A stretch of DNA of 64,000 nucleotides, from the NCBI GenBank assembly GCA_029465975.1, contig CM055749.1, forward strand, positions 12,821,697-12,885,696. The letters are read 5' to 3'. Origin of the DNA: Dallia pectoralis (taxonomy: Eukaryota > Chordata > Actinopteri > Esociformes > Umbridae). Made by a program: the position numbers and the translations under genes. The notes beneath the pieces are model-generated. The model saw only the letters and a list, made by a program, of their open reading frames with translations. It searched no databases and was not told the DNA's origin. This document shows, piece by piece, positions 32,455 through 46,384 of this stretch (positions within the stretch are counted from its first letter, which is position 1; each line of letters begins with the position of its first letter).

Positions 32455-33320
32455 CACTGATGAGCCAAATCATTATGACTAGTATGCTGTTGTCCCTCCA
32501 CATGCTGGACATTCACAGCAGATCCATGTCCTGTAAGCTGAAAGGTGGTGTTGCCCTGTGTCAGACCCCCAGATCTCAATCAAATTGAGATCTGGGGGTT
32601 TGGAGGTCAGAGCACTGCCTTGAACTCTACATCATGCTGTTCAAACCATTTCCGAGTAGTGTGTGTGTAATGTGGCAGGAGGCATTATCCTGCTCAAAGA
32701 GGCCATCTGGGAGTAACATTGCCAATGGAGGGGTGTACCTGGTCTGCAACAATGTTTAGGTATGTGACTGTGGTCAAATTGACATCCACTTGAAGGCCTG
32801 TACCCAGGGTTTCTTAGCAGAACATTTCCCAGTGCATCCCACACACTCTTGTGGACCAGGTGACCTCTGACTGATTCAAGGTCCAGTTCTGACACTTGTT
32901 TGCCCAGTGTAGACACTTTTAATGGTGGGCCCACTGATTAGTGTGTGACCTCACAGCCCTATACTTGTTGTGACATACCTCCTGTAAACATGATTAACAT
33001 TTTCTGTTGACCGTATGTTGGTTTGGATAAGATGAAATAGCCTTATTAGCGTTGTTGAACCGTGAGCTGCCAACGCCCTGTCGCCGGTTTGTGGTTCGTT
33101 TTTCTGACCACTGTTGGTAGATACTCACCACTGCTGACCAGGACCAGCCGACATGCCTTGCTATTTCAGAAATGCTCGGTCACAGTCGCATAGCCATAAC
33201 AATTTGGCCCTGGCTCAGGTCTTAACTCATTCCCATTGCCCAGACCTTGACGTGTTCTTTTTTAAGAGATGATCAGCAGTATTCGTTTCACTTGTGTCAT
33301 AATGTTTTGGCTCCTCAGTG
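32455..33320 (-). mobile_element. Degenerate Tc1/mariner element with terminal inverted repeats
   Basis: Left end CACTGATGAGCCAAATCATT matches the reverse complement of the right end, CACTGAGGAGCCAAAACATT; a TA precedes the left end as expected for TA target sites. The minus strand holds transposase remnants: TYLNIVADQVHPSIGN near 32710-32765 and, further upstream, remains of the helix-turn-helix domain (33040-33240). The region beyond it toward 32560-32600 keeps the PPDLN-type stretch. Several stop codons and missing segments mean it is inactive. Same family as the short element at 9279. Confidence 0.8.
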
Positions 33321-33559
33321 AATAAGCGTCTGTGTTTTAAACTAAGATGTATTTGTGTTATTTGTGAGAGTATGTAGAAAAGGCTGTTAAAACTGTTTTA
33401 TCTGTGATATCTTAACATTCAAAATAAACCGTAGTCATATTTACAGGTGAAATTCGTCACCCTTCTCAATCTTAGACATTGCCTTCATTAACTAGATGCT
33501 CAATTTACATTTGTTTTTGTCGTCTGTCCACCAGAGATCAGCTGTTAACCTAATCAATA

Positions 33560-33770
33560 CATGGGTGCAACTCAGAAAATTAGCATATCGTGCAAAAGTT
33601 CATTCATTTCAGTAATTCAACTTAAAAGGTTAAACTAATATTTTATATAGACTCATTACGTGCAAAGTGAGATATTTCGAGCCTTTATTTGATATAATTT
33701 CGATGATTATTGCGCACAGCTTATGAAAACCCCAAATTCAAAATCTCAGCGTCGAATATATTCTTCTAAT
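33560..33770. mobile_element. Fragment of a Tc1-like element end
   Basis: The string around CAGAAAATTAGCATATCGTG, TCAGTAATTCAACTTAAAAG and the later TATGAAAACCCCAAATTCAA resembles a widespread fish Tc1-type repeat end as I remember it. No transposase part is visible. Classification from memory of the repeat, so moderate certainty. Confidence 0.5.
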
Positions 33771-35189
33771 AGAACTTCTCGAACGTTCTGCGCCAGAGTT
33801 TCAACTCGTAGTGAATCCGAGAAGGAAAACCCGGGACAACCATGGCTCAGCACGGTCGGCATCCCTTACTTAAAGCACGTTTCAAACAGTGAAACAAGCC
33901 TTAAGTTCAGACACGAGATCTATGTTTTTGTTGGGTTTCTCTGTTTGGACTTGCAGTGGAACTTAATACCACAGACCAAGAGTTACAAGTGAAAATCATT
34001 TTGTCACAGTTCTTGCAAAATTTTTGTGACGTTGTACGTGCTATTAATGACTTGCATGATTCCATATATCATGTTAGTTATTATAAGTATGCAAGACTTT
34101 TTCCACAACTACAAAAGTTATAACAACAAGTTTGAAAAAACTACAAAAGAAGCCTAATTCTAAGTTTTTTCTTCATTGCAAGGTTATGGAGTGAAGTAAC
34201 TTGATGTGTACGAGGCACTGTGAATCGCAATTCTATCTGCATGCATCAGTTCAGAGGGAGGGGCATATTTATGCATCAGGTTCTGTTGAATATGCAGTAG
34301 ATAAATATATAGTATATATATGCGTTTGAAGAGATATAAAACAGTGTTAACAACTATTTAGCACACACTATTCTTTTAACAGTTGTATTAGTCAATTATT
34401 TAATTTCTAGTCATATTAAACGTGACTAGTAATATTTCATAAATGCACTAGTCCTAGCCAACCATATCTACTTGTCACTGTTAAATGGATATGTTTTAGT
34501 AACAACAAAATAACAGCCAACAATTCGAATGGATACTAGTACTAATCAGCTTAAAAGGTTACTAGTAACACTTCATATAGTATAGCCTAGTAACTAAATA
34601 AGCACTCCAGCTATTAGAAAGTAGCACGTTTCTGGGATTAAATGTTGGAAATGTTTGCTTTATTATGTTAGAGCATTCCTCCCTCAACTCTTTCCAGATC
34701 CTTGAGATCCTTCTTCACAATGACTGCCCTCTTCAGTCCAAACCACAGCATTTTAATGGGTTGAACATTGCAAAATGTTCATTTTGTAGTCAGTTAACCA
34801 TTGATTTAGGTGCATACACAAAAGCCCCTCTCGAAAAAAACATTATTTTAACCTTAGATAATGTATCCTAGATCTGCCTATTACATGTCAAATGTTGCAA
34901 TGTTTTTTTATTTTGTAGTGAAATTAGGCAATTTGTTTTAATGGACATTTGCCAACTGGTAGTCACGAAAAAAACAGATTGTATCACAGATTGTAGTTAA
35001 AGTTGACTAAAACTGACCTGTCGCAGTGCCAGGTCTAGACCTAATAATTTTTGATATGTAGAAGTCCAACAACAACAAGTCACAAGAACTCCATAATAAA
35101 GCTATTCATTGTTTAGTATAAGGAAATAACGGCACCTCCAATTAGAGTAGCCTATTCTAATTTCAAACAATACTTTTTTATTCACTTTT

Positions 35190-35371
35190 TAATAACTTTC
35201 ATGGTGACGGCGTCATCGTTTCCTGTTCTCTCCCCCTTTCTCACTCTGTCGCCCGTCATAAAGAAAAGATTACAGTCTGAAATCTGGATACTCGGCAAGA
35301 GGTACCGTTGCGCCTTTAAATTATGGATTGTTGAAAAACAATAATTCCCCATAAGGTCATAGCGGAAAAAG
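35190..35371 (+). promoter_or_regulatory. Candidate promoter/first noncoding exon, possibly of dennd2b
   Basis: A GC-richer island in AT-rich DNA with a TGACGGCGTCA CRE-like site at about 35204, a pyrimidine-rich stretch, and a strong splice donor (AAAAAG/GTAAGC) at 35371/35372. It could be a 5' noncoding exon joined to the dennd2b acceptor at 54638. Pure inference from signals. Confidence 0.2.
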
Positions 35372-36469
35372 GTAAGCAGCATTTTGTTGTTGCTGTTTTT
35401 CATAAAGTGCATCCTATAAAGTTGCTTTTAGTTATTTTTAATGTGGATATCCACCTCACAAATGACAGTTTGTTGTCACAAGAGGCGATTCTTTTTCAGT
35501 TGTATGTAACTTTTTTACAACAATGCAGACAATCATAGAGAAACGTTTCTTATGAGCTTGCGTTGCAGTGTTGACTGAAAACTAGCTACAATAGTTTGGC
35601 AAAAACATGTTTTATTTTATACTGTAACCTCAAACTCAAGTGAGGTTTTGAGAATGACAGCTAGGGGGCGCCTTATGTCTTGTTCTTTGTTGCTACATTT
35701 TCCCGATGGCAATATTGTCTGTCTTACTCATTACTAGACAGTATGGGATGATTTAGTTCTGGTGGGAATTATGTTTAATTGATTTATAATGCAGTAGGTT
35801 TTTATTTTCACTTTACAATATATTTTTTGTCATGGAATCAGGCTTTCTGGATTATTGCTGACCATGGAAAATATATACTTGAAGGTATTATTGTGATTTA
35901 GGATCCAGCTGGTGTTTAAGGATCCTCTTAACGGTTGCTCTTTTGTTAGTGATAGACAGATTTGTCTTTTTAGTCCTTTCCTTATATCTTAGTGTCCGAT
36001 TGTGGGAATTGTTTCAAGGCTCATAGAAACTGCATCCCTGCAGGAGAAGTTGTACTTAGTATCTTCTCAAGGTCTGCTGGCCGTGGGCCGGATAATATTT
36101 TGTCTGCACCATTTAAAGGAGAAACCTTCAAATGGCACTGAAATGCAGGAAATACTAGGGTGAAAAGGATGTATATCCTTGCAGAGCAGTTATTGAAGGC
36201 AGTTACTCTTGACTGTTATGGGGAGGAACAAATTCAGATAATGTGCTGGACATTTCTCTGCTATTTCTATGCCAGGTCCACATCTGTACTGAGCAGCTAT
36301 TAACAAATGAAACATACATTGTACAGGTGTTAGCCCCACAGTGGAGGAAAACATTGGTGATTGGTGAGTCTGTGTGTCTACATATTAGATATTTAAATAG
36401 ATCTGAGGATATATGTATTTACCTTGCATGCACACTGCTAACTTATTTACTTGATCTTCCGTTTGCACA

Positions 36470-36560
36470 ATACATTCTGTTTGTACTCCTCATTGCTACC
36501 TCTTGCCCTGCACACTGCTGGCCTATTTATTATATTTGCCATTTCCACTGGTACTGTTTG
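36470..36560. repeat. Dispersed repeat, copy 2
   Basis: Shares CCTCTTGCCCTGCACACTGC and CTATTTATTATATTTGCC with the sequence at about 14325-14367 in scube2 intron 14, in the same orientation. Two copies of one interspersed repeat of unknown class. Confidence 0.7.
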
Positions 36561-39500
36561 TACTATCCGTTTACCACTATCTTGTCTCAATATTTTTAGA
36601 TTCGGTTACAATGTCACCAAGGTATAAACAAAGCAAGATACAATTAATTACAATATGGCACTCAGATAACCACCGATAAGTCCAAACTAAGGTGCCTAGT
36701 TGGTTATTTTCAGCAAGTTTATTAGGGTGAGTTGTTTTGCAGAAACAGTTCCACAGACAATATGAACCTGAGAGGACTCGACTTCTGGACTTTAAGGAGG
36801 CCTTTGGACCTGTCTTGAAATGTTACATGTTTTTCTTTAAACGTCTATATTCTATAACAGAAGCTGTATAGACTTGCATTTGTTTGTTTAGGCTTCCGTA
36901 TGAGGCTGGCCCATCTTGATTTCCATAACATATTTGACCCACTGACCCATGGCTATTTCAATTCTCCGGATGTAGAGTAGAACCTCTCAGAAATATTTTG
37001 GTGTGGGTGTGATGGAAGCTCAACATTGTACAGTAAGGACATTTTGTCACATTTCTGAAGCATTTGGGGGCTCACTTAACATGGATCATAAGCAAGGTAC
37101 ATTGGATCTGTAAAAGGTCAAAAAACACTTCTGGTTGTATGTTCTTTTCCATTGTTGAATGACTAGCAGATTTAAAGATAGGCAGTTGATTATCTCTCTG
37201 TATTATGTGTAATATGAAAAATGATCAGTGGACAAATTTAGTTGTTTGTTAGTTGTATGTAAGTCTCTCTGTCATGGATGTGGAGGGGATTTGAATATGA
37301 ATGTGCTTATTTTGGTTTGGACTGTATTTGATATTCTTATGTAATACTCATAGAGAAGAGTGTTGTTTTTGCACCATTTTTTTTGGTGAAACAGAAATAC
37401 CTTAGAAAGCAATAGAGTAAAGGTTTGTATCAGTGTGCAAAAGCTGTTTCAATCAAAATGTGTCCGTGTATTACGAATGTGGAATCTATAAAGAAAATAA
37501 ATAGAATTCGCAAAACAGTGTTAACGTAAAAAGCAACAGGCTCTGGTTTTTGGTTTCCTATCCAGGGTTTTAACCAAGCCCAGTTCTGCCTAGCCCCTGA
37601 AAACTTAGCTATTACCAATTTTTTCATATTGCTATTTTAAGAATGATTGTAAAAGTCAGTACAAAGCTAAGTTTAATAGATGTGCCAATAATCTTTTACT
37701 TATATAATAGCATCAATTATTCTAATCCCTTTATAGCATTAGCCGTCATCAACGGCTATCATTTCAAAACAAGATTTAACAAAAAATAAACATGATAAAT
37801 AATGTTTAAAATTATGTTACATTTTCTAGTTTGTCATGAACAAAATATCGACTTTTAAAGAATCTCAGTGTTTTGATTTAATAGTTCTGAATAATATGAA
37901 TTCACATCTTATCCCTCAACCTGATGGATAGACAAATTAACTGAATGAGCCAATGTCCCACATCAACTGTTTTTTGGGAGACAATCAAAGTTAATAACAA
38001 TCCAAGAAGTATATTGAGTAGTGTGGATATTTGACAGAAATAAACAGAAAAGCTTTCTTGCAACCCCCTTAGGTAATGTTATTTATGTATATTTTTTAAA
38101 TCTCTTTTTCTGCCAATGTCCATTTAGAAGTTACCTTTTTGTATTACAGCAACTACAAAGTGGTTTGAAGACCAGACATGTTTAGTGAAATACCCACCAA
38201 GCCGTTCTGCTTCATTTCACACTGCTCTATCAACCAGAAATGTATCTAGCTCTACGTGCTTGGCGGAGAATGCACCTAAAGTAGCTTGTTGGCACCAGAC
38301 CCATCTAAAGGTAGTCACAGGAAATTAATGAGACAGTGAATGTTCTGCTGGTCCCCACCTCCGTCATTGTCTGATACCTGCACATTGTGTGAGTCTGGTC
38401 GTAAGTGAACGGGCTGAGTTGAGCAACACAGGGAAGAAATATATGTGTGGTTGGATTCTAGATTTAAAAATAATTAAAAAGCACTAACTTTAGTGACTTC
38501 CGTAGCCAATTATGTTTATAAAATGTATATCAACTTCTAGTGACCCACTTTTTTTTGCTGGTACAACAACCAACTGTTACAAATTAAAATCTGTCTCTCT
38601 AATGATAACTAGATTGAACCAATCAGTATGCAAGATGACTCAAATGGCAGTTTACCAACAACAAACATCACAGGCTAAATATCTGGGCATTCTGGTTACT
38701 GTCACTTTTAGGGGTTTACATGTGTTCACAGTTCTTCAGTCTGATATCTAGATGATTGTTTGGGTATGTCTCCAAACAGCATAATATCCCACTGTAATTT
38801 TTGGACATAGATAATGACAACATCATAAGGGGTCTTTGGAAGTACACTCTTTCTGTGTTGGTATGTGATCTCCCAAATATTTTTCATGAATTATTCATTT
38901 ATTATAGTATTATATAGTTATCTTTAATATAATTTTTAATTGACAGAACAAGTAGAAAACTAGAACCCTGAACCCTGTTTAAAACTTTAATTAATAACTA
39001 CTTAACCTAGACTTTTTTTTGTGGAAACAATAAGAACTTCACTGAAATGTTATGGCTTTGATGTACCATACTACTATACTAGTAAAATCAAAAGATATAC
39101 TAAGAACATAAAGAATAGGTCTATATGTAGGGTACTTTTTACTGCCGAATGGTAGTTGAAAAAGAAGACTCAGAAGGCAATGGTGAAAGGAGACAAACAA
39201 AGTAGACAGAATGTGAACAACATGATCATTACATTCTATAATGAATCGTATGCGTCAATTCTATGAAATGGACAATACAAAAATAAATGTCTCAAGTGTA
39301 TTTGTGGACAAATGAAAAGGGGCCAGATCCATGGAGGTAGGGGCCACACAACCCATCTCCATGGGGACTAGTCCAGCCCTCCACTCTCCTGCAGTCAGGA
39401 GGAGGGAGGGATCTGGTTTGGAAAGACACGAAGTTTAGTGGGAAAACTGCAACCGGCATCGGTACAATTGAACTAACGGGATTGGGAAACTCTATAAAGG

Positions 39501-39975
39501 GAATTATGGAAATTACGCGATACTTCAAGGTAAAACCGGTCGCGTTTCGAAGTTTGGTACATTGTTTAAAACATGGTTTCCTAAAGAATGAACTGCGAAA
39601 GCACAAAGCGAATTGTAACCGAGTATCCGAAAGCCATACATGGGATTTAACGTGCTGACAAATGTGAAGTAGACATTATATTACTGCGGAGACTTTTGCC
39701 CGTATTTGGTAAAATAGCTTTTTGAGAATGTGAAGTTTCTCGCACTTTCAGCTCAACACACCAGTGACAAAACAATAAATTAATTCATTTTTCGGTCGGC
39801 CTATTTTGTGAGATAAAACTTAAATATAATGCCAAACTAAAGTTTACATATTATGAAGGAGGAGTTAAGTTACTAAAGTCCTGGGGCTTTCATCCAAGTC
39901 AAATTTAGCCTGCTAATGCAGTTGTGAGAGAACCATAATCATAGACCGTGATGCCCTATTTGTGGGTTACATGTT

Positions 39976-40072
39976 TTGCTCTCTGGGATTTGCCCTTGTT
40001 ACTCTCTGGGATATGCCTCTGTTACTCTCCGGGATTTGCTCTGTTACTCTCTGGGATATGCCTCAGTTACTT
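39976..40072. repeat. Short tandem repeat, 4 imperfect copies of about 24 bp
   Basis: The motif GTTACTCTCTGGGATATGCC recurs four times with small length changes. Confidence 0.85.
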
Positions 40073-43000
40073 GAAGTTTGTCCTTCAGACCTTATTGTAG
40101 GTCTAACTCCCGAATCACTATCACTCTAACTAGTGAGAGACTATAGCTGCAAGCTTTTTTCTAGAGCCTTTCCAAAACAGACTGTCTATTGTACACATGA
40201 ACAATGACCTTTCCTTCTCACTGGACTGGATTGTCAGCATAAAGATTGGGAGGCCCCTCTGTTCTCTGGCCAGTGTTTGCATAACAGCAGCAAAGACATA
40301 GCTCAACATTAAAACTAAATTGGTTTATTGGTAGCACTAGTGACAACCTACAACGTTCACTAGTTGCAATTTTTGGAGCACCAGAGAATGTAATGTTGTA
40401 CAGCCTTTGGGGCTATAGGCATTTTAAACTTTGAAGCACATAAAAAAGATGAAAGCATTGAAACTGCAGTAAAAGATCTGTAACTGCAGTAAATTTATAT
40501 TTCAGATATTTTTATTGTGGTAAAGAAATTGATGTTACATTTGCTGCAAGTGCAATCTTCTGTTAGGGATTTATGGTACAACAGCAAATGGATAAAGTAT
40601 GAGTGGTGGTTGTGGTTAAAATGCTAGTGAATATCTGCAGTTAGCATGTTTTCCCAGCAACAGCTCCTTTGAATAACAGTTGGATGTAGCTGAAGCGTGT
40701 AATAGCAGCGGCAGCGTTGTGGAAACGTATGTTAGCTAGCGTTTTGGGTGTCAAATGCTTAGTCAGAAGTAGGCACTGCTAGTGGTTCAATTGGTTATAT
40801 AAGACCTTGAAGTAGTTGTTTTCCTCGGTCTGCAGGGGCCTGTGGCTTTTGCATGACGTTGGTTGTGATGCTTTCTGGGTAACGGTGGTCATTGTGTTCA
40901 GAGGATCACTTGTTTAAACCCCGGGTGGGCCAGTTGTAGTATGACAGTTACATTAATGCAGTGACCTGAATCACTCACTTGGACTCAGCTTAGCTGCTGA
41001 AGGTGATGAGAAGGAGGTCACAGTGAGGTGAGTGTAATGGGTGTGTAATGGCTAGCCAGTGAGGTCTGCACAAAGTCCTGAGGTCCATGAGGTCCACTGC
41101 TTAGAAGAATCCTTATTTATTTTGGTCTCCTGTGTAGTTTGACCTGCTGGGTCAATCATGTTAACTAGCTAAGACGTCATCAGCCCCTGAGTTGAGTGAG
41201 TGGTAGTCTAAGTTGCTGCCTCGCAGAACAGTTGATAGGGAGACATATGCCCACCTTCAGGCTAAAGCCAAACTCTATATCTCTATCCAAGCTCTTAGTT
41301 CACTCACCTTATTTTCTTTTCTGTACTAAGTACTTACACCTATAGGAGTACTTACACCATAGCCCTTTTACCTGTCCAATGGGAACTGGCCCTGTTTCAA
41401 TTATTGGTTGTATCTTTTTTGGCACCTACATTGGTGACAGCTACATCTTTAAGTAGTTGGCTACGTAGTAATACTACCTGTTTTCCCACCAAACTATATC
41501 GAAATGTAAAGAATAACGACTCTATTTAATCTCTCCTCATGTGTCTGTTAGTCCCATATCATGACTGAAGATAACAAATCTTTGATTTGTAAATGTCAGC
41601 TTTATTTCATATTACTGAGAAATTCAGATTTACTTTATATTATCCTGTTTGCTAATCCCACAGCCTTTGTATTCAGTAGAGTAGAGTATAACGTCGTTTT
41701 TATTTTAAATCCAGAGATTCTTCATTAGCATTTTGGGTTGTAGTACAATTTACTCAATTTGAGCAATTCATGTTTTTTTTAGTTCTGCTTTTCTAAATAA
41801 CTCCAACCCCATGCAATCGTTTTCCCATTGCCAGCAAGTCAGTAGTGTGGGTTCAACCATTCATGTGTACATGGTCACTTATAGTATGTATACGGTTTAA
41901 TCTCTTTCTGTAGTTAAAGGTTTTTGTTAGATCACGCCTCTATAGGGATAGACTTTTGTGTAAGCAATTATTGACTACATTCATGCCCTACTCTGTGAGG
42001 TTATTTATTATATTATAATGACATTACCAATTACTTTAATAAGGGTATTGGTATGTGGTGTGGACCTAGCAGGTGTTTGAAGGTATGAAGGTTTAGTATG
42101 CTCTTACAAATTATGAAAAAAAAGATTGTCACAAATTCAGTCAGATAACTTATCATCCCACAAATCTGTGACCACGGTTGATGTCACATCGATATGGGAG
42201 AAGTGTAGAACTGTGTAAGTTATAAGGCAGTATAGATACACAATGTATTGTTCTCCTATCCCCTTTTCCATTTGAAGTTATAGCCTGTGTGTCAGAAGTC
42301 AGCTTAGTGACATAATGTATATTCAAACTCTCAGCCCCCTGCAGCCACTCAAATCGACTTAAGCCTTTTTTCCACATGCCAGCTCCAGCAGCTGTGCTTG
42401 CTCATATCCTAGTGGCCCAGAACACTTTTTCTCTGCTTTCCACAGAGCATATCTGCCTTTAGTATTGCCTTGATGAATAAGGGAACTGTAAACAGCTGAA
42501 AGATGGAGAGAAAAGGAAAGAACTATATAATCGGTTCCATCTGTTGTTTTAAGCCAGGGAGCCACAATGGCAGGGATCTGTTGGTATTGTGTAGGGCAGT
42601 TGTCTTGATCGTTTTTGGACATGAGAGCTACATTTTCCTTGCCTATGCAAATCTATGATTTTTTATAAATACTGTCAAACTTCTTAAAAAATAGTTTTCT
42701 TTGTTTTTATTACCTGGTTTAAAAAATACAATTATTAACATATAAAATGATAAAACATTTCTTAGCCCATATAAATGATTGAATTAGATCAGAATGTTTT
42801 TAAAAAAGAAACTTTTACATATTTATTGTTGAGTGTATATATCTTGTTTAATTGGGAATCTGAACCTTTTTGCAAAAGAGGAATATCCTGTCTTTTTATC
42901 TGTCGCACATAAATAACATATACAGAGAATGTACATATTGATTAAGTAGAGTACCTCTGCTGGGCAAGCCAACTTTGTTGTTTAAAATGTTTATAGGGAC

Positions 43001-43554
43001 TGTTAAAGTGATTCATTTGACCCACAACATGGTATCATTTATGAGTGATGAAATGTGTTCCCAGAGAACGAGGTGCATCATGCTGAAAACGAATGCGCAT
43101 ATGTCATGTTGGGTTTGGCGTTTTGTTGGAACCCAGTGTAAGGCGTGTACAGTTTCTATGAACAGTGTAAGCCTGGGGTGTCCCAGTCAAATGGACCAAT
43201 GGAAATGTGCATGATTGCTGTTAAAGTAGCCCGCCAGCTCTAAGCCAACAGCCACCTATTTAACAAAACAATCTCCATGCGATTATTCTCTAGGAAAACC
43301 TGCTTTCTCTTACTTGTGGTACTTACAGTGAAAATGAGAGACAGGCCAGCTTCCTGCTGCATTTGTGGTGTTGTTTGACTGTTAATTAACAACAGAGTTC
43401 TCATCCAGTTGGAAGGTCTCTTTTGGTACTTACACGTTAACAAAGACATTATTCATGTTCGTTCCGCTCCATCTAAACACATGCTCCGTCTATGACGACA
43501 TACTGTACGTACATGAAGGACATTCCCGGTGCCTTGTGTCTCCTTGTCTAAGGT

Positions 43555-43938
43555 TTATGAGGACCATATGATGTTAACGTGAGTGTCTGGGGTGTCTCCT
43601 CTTTTCACTTTACTATAGTATTTACAATGTAATTCAACCTCCTCGCACAGACACATGTTGGGTTTCCCACAGCAGTCGCAAAACTCCTTTCCTTGATGGT
43701 CTAAATAGTATTTTGAAGACAAAAAAAGCCTGCAGATATGTGGGCCCTTACAGTTGTGATGTCGGGAAAGAGTTGAGCATTTGCAGACCTGTTTCTCTTT
43801 TTTTCCTGGCTGGCTCTTGGCTATTTGGCTGTTAGCAAGCTCAGCTTTGTGGTGGTGACCAGAAGAAATTTGCCGAGGACCTTTCTGTGATAGTAGCTGA
43901 GACAGAGATGTAACAAACTGGTCAACAAAGCTAGACAA
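43555..43938 (-). other. Unassigned Cys-rich open reading frame, 127 codons
   Basis: Open from an ATG at 43938 to a stop at 43555. The second half is rich in Cys and His: VCKCSTLSRHHNCKGPHICR, then FCDCCGKPNMCLCEE and HCKYYSK. The spacing loosely recalls CCCH zinc fingers, but I do not recognise a family. No clear promoter or splice context. It may be chance or a decayed exon; function unknown. Confidence 0.2.
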
Positions 43939-46384
43939 AAACCATAAAACAACACTAGTAATGAGTTAACACATTTTCACCAAAGACCCAGTGGTGATCG
44001 CTAGAAATTAAATATAGTCAAGGCAGCTCATTAGGAGGTTAGTGGTCAATGATAATTAGCCAAAGCATGCTTCATGCATATGATATTACTGGCATTAGTT
44101 AACATGCTAATTAGATAGGCTAGTAAGCTAGCTCACGCTTCCTCGTCTGACACAAATGTCTTGCTTTGCTGGTCTTATAAAGTTGCAGAAATACTGCCTC
44201 AAATTAAATTTGATATAGATAATATTAGTCTGCAACAGGAGGCAGCTTTCTAGTACAAACCCTCTTGGTACTAACACAACAACAGTAGCTGCTAGCTTTT
44301 GGTGGAAAATATAATACATAATGTTTGCTGTACTGCCGCATCCACCCTATTCATTAAATTAGGCAAGTTAGCTAGCTTAGCTAATATGACAAATAAACTT
44401 ATAAAAACTGAACCCCTCAACTTAACGTGTTTTTCACTGGTTAGCAGAATAAAATCATGCTTTGTTGAAAGGGAGTAATTTCTTTAATAAAAAAAGCCAT
44501 AATCATTGAACTTATGTGCTCCAACCTGTTCTTTTCTACTGTTCATTCAGTCTTTGAAACATTTTGTAATGTGTGGACAGGACAAATATTAGCACATTCC
44601 TGGATATCATAGACTGATCTGTGGACCAATCAGAGCTGGCGAGGCCATGGAGCTGTCGGCTTCACTAGGACCCCCCCTTGAAATTCACGTGTTACCGTCT
44701 CCCAACAAAGAGCTTACATTTTAACCATGATCCTTCCCTCTCAAGGACACGTCGAAAACAAAGAGCTCTTCAGTATCACCCGAACTGTCTTTGACTTGCT
44801 TTCGTCAACAAGCAAGCGTAGTTGGCGTTCTAATAATAGAGCAGGGGCATAGCAACTGGGCAAATAGTGGCAGAATTAACCAGCCTCTGTGTTCCCCCAT
44901 AGTGGATTTACCTTTTGTTGGAGAATGAGGTTTAACTTAGACACATGGTACAGTTGTGTCTATGCTAGGTAGGTTTTACTTGCCACTACGCATTCATTAG
45001 AGTTGTTTCTTTATCTTTATGATTTTACTGTTGAGGTAAAAAAGGCATTATCAATTTAATGGGTTTGATTGATTGAGTTATGAGTTCAGGATTTTACTGT
45101 TATGTGAGTCTGTTATACAGGGAAGTAGACAGTGTCTAAAAAGAACAACTTTAAATCAATGACGTTAAACTCATTCTGCTTTGTGATTTTATTCAATTTT
45201 GGTTGCCTCTATCGAAATGCATGACGACCTGCACATAGTAACTAAGTAGTTACATTTCATGTGTACAGGGCATGTTCTGAAGAAAATGGCCGGAAGAATC
45301 TAGACTTTGACAACATTATAGTTGACATACAATTTGGCTTTGTTATCAACAGATTATTCATGATCCAGTGAGATATTACATTACAGGATTGTTGACGTTG
45401 ACCTTCTTTTTTGTAATTCGAACTGCGTTACCAAACTAGTCCTGAATATCATAGTAAGACAAGAAAACAATATTATCTTGCTGAGTTTTTACTGTCAATC
45501 CATAGTTTTCTTTTTGCTGACACTTGAAGAGCAGGGACTTGTCTCTTGTCTATTTCAACAACATATGCAGTGTTATTGATGACTCTCAGTCATGCAGCAT
45601 CTGGGTTAACCTGTGGTTCCCCTCCGGTTGTTTCTATGCCCTTGGCTGGGGGCAGTGACTGGAAATACGTGTTCGAAATAGCACCCTGTTTCCTACATAG
45701 GTTTCACTAGGTGAGGGGACTGGCGGCCTGGAATTATAACAAAAGAGAGCAATGTGTTTGTTGGGTTCATGACTTTCTCTAACTGTTCAGTATTTGACAG
45801 GTAGGTACATACTTGGTTAGGAATTTTACTTGAACATTATTACCACTGCAGTTATACAAGACTGACAGTAGGTCTATTTGCTGTGAGTTAACCTGCCTCC
45901 ATTTGTACGAGTAACACGTAGCTGTATATTACCCGCAATCATTGCTAGCTATGCCATCAAAAAGAGGATCCTCCTAAATAACTTGTATAGAAAGTATTTT
46001 TGTGTTCTTTCTAGTTCACTACCACGGTCCATAGGCCCATGAAGGCCTACATAGGGAATATGGTGCTATTTGGGATGTACACGCTACATCCATGGATACT
46101 TCTTACTGAACATGGTGATTAGCTGCTTTGACATCCCAAAAAAAGAAAGACTTTGTTGTTTATTCAGTAGCTTGTGATTTAAGTTCATGTTATGTTTATG
46201 TTTAGACAGGGTACTGGTCTACAGGAAGTGGGATGGCTAACGCCTTTCTGTGTACTCCCAAATGCTCCATCTGGAATAATCTGACATAAACCACTCAAAG
46301 TAGATACAACCCCTATGTGCATATAACTGCTAGTCCTAAAACTCACAGGTGCTTCATGGTAAAAATTGTCCAATTTTGTACACA

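Noticed and set aside
39292..39606. 104-codon minus-strand frame in the tmem9b-dennd2b gap
   Set aside because: Checked as a possible ASCL3 remnant because of synteny; no bHLH or other recognisable motif.
40840..41095. tRNA-derived SINE
   Set aside because: A weak B-box-like string (TTTAAACCCCGGG) was noticed near 40913, but no convincing A box, tail or second copy.
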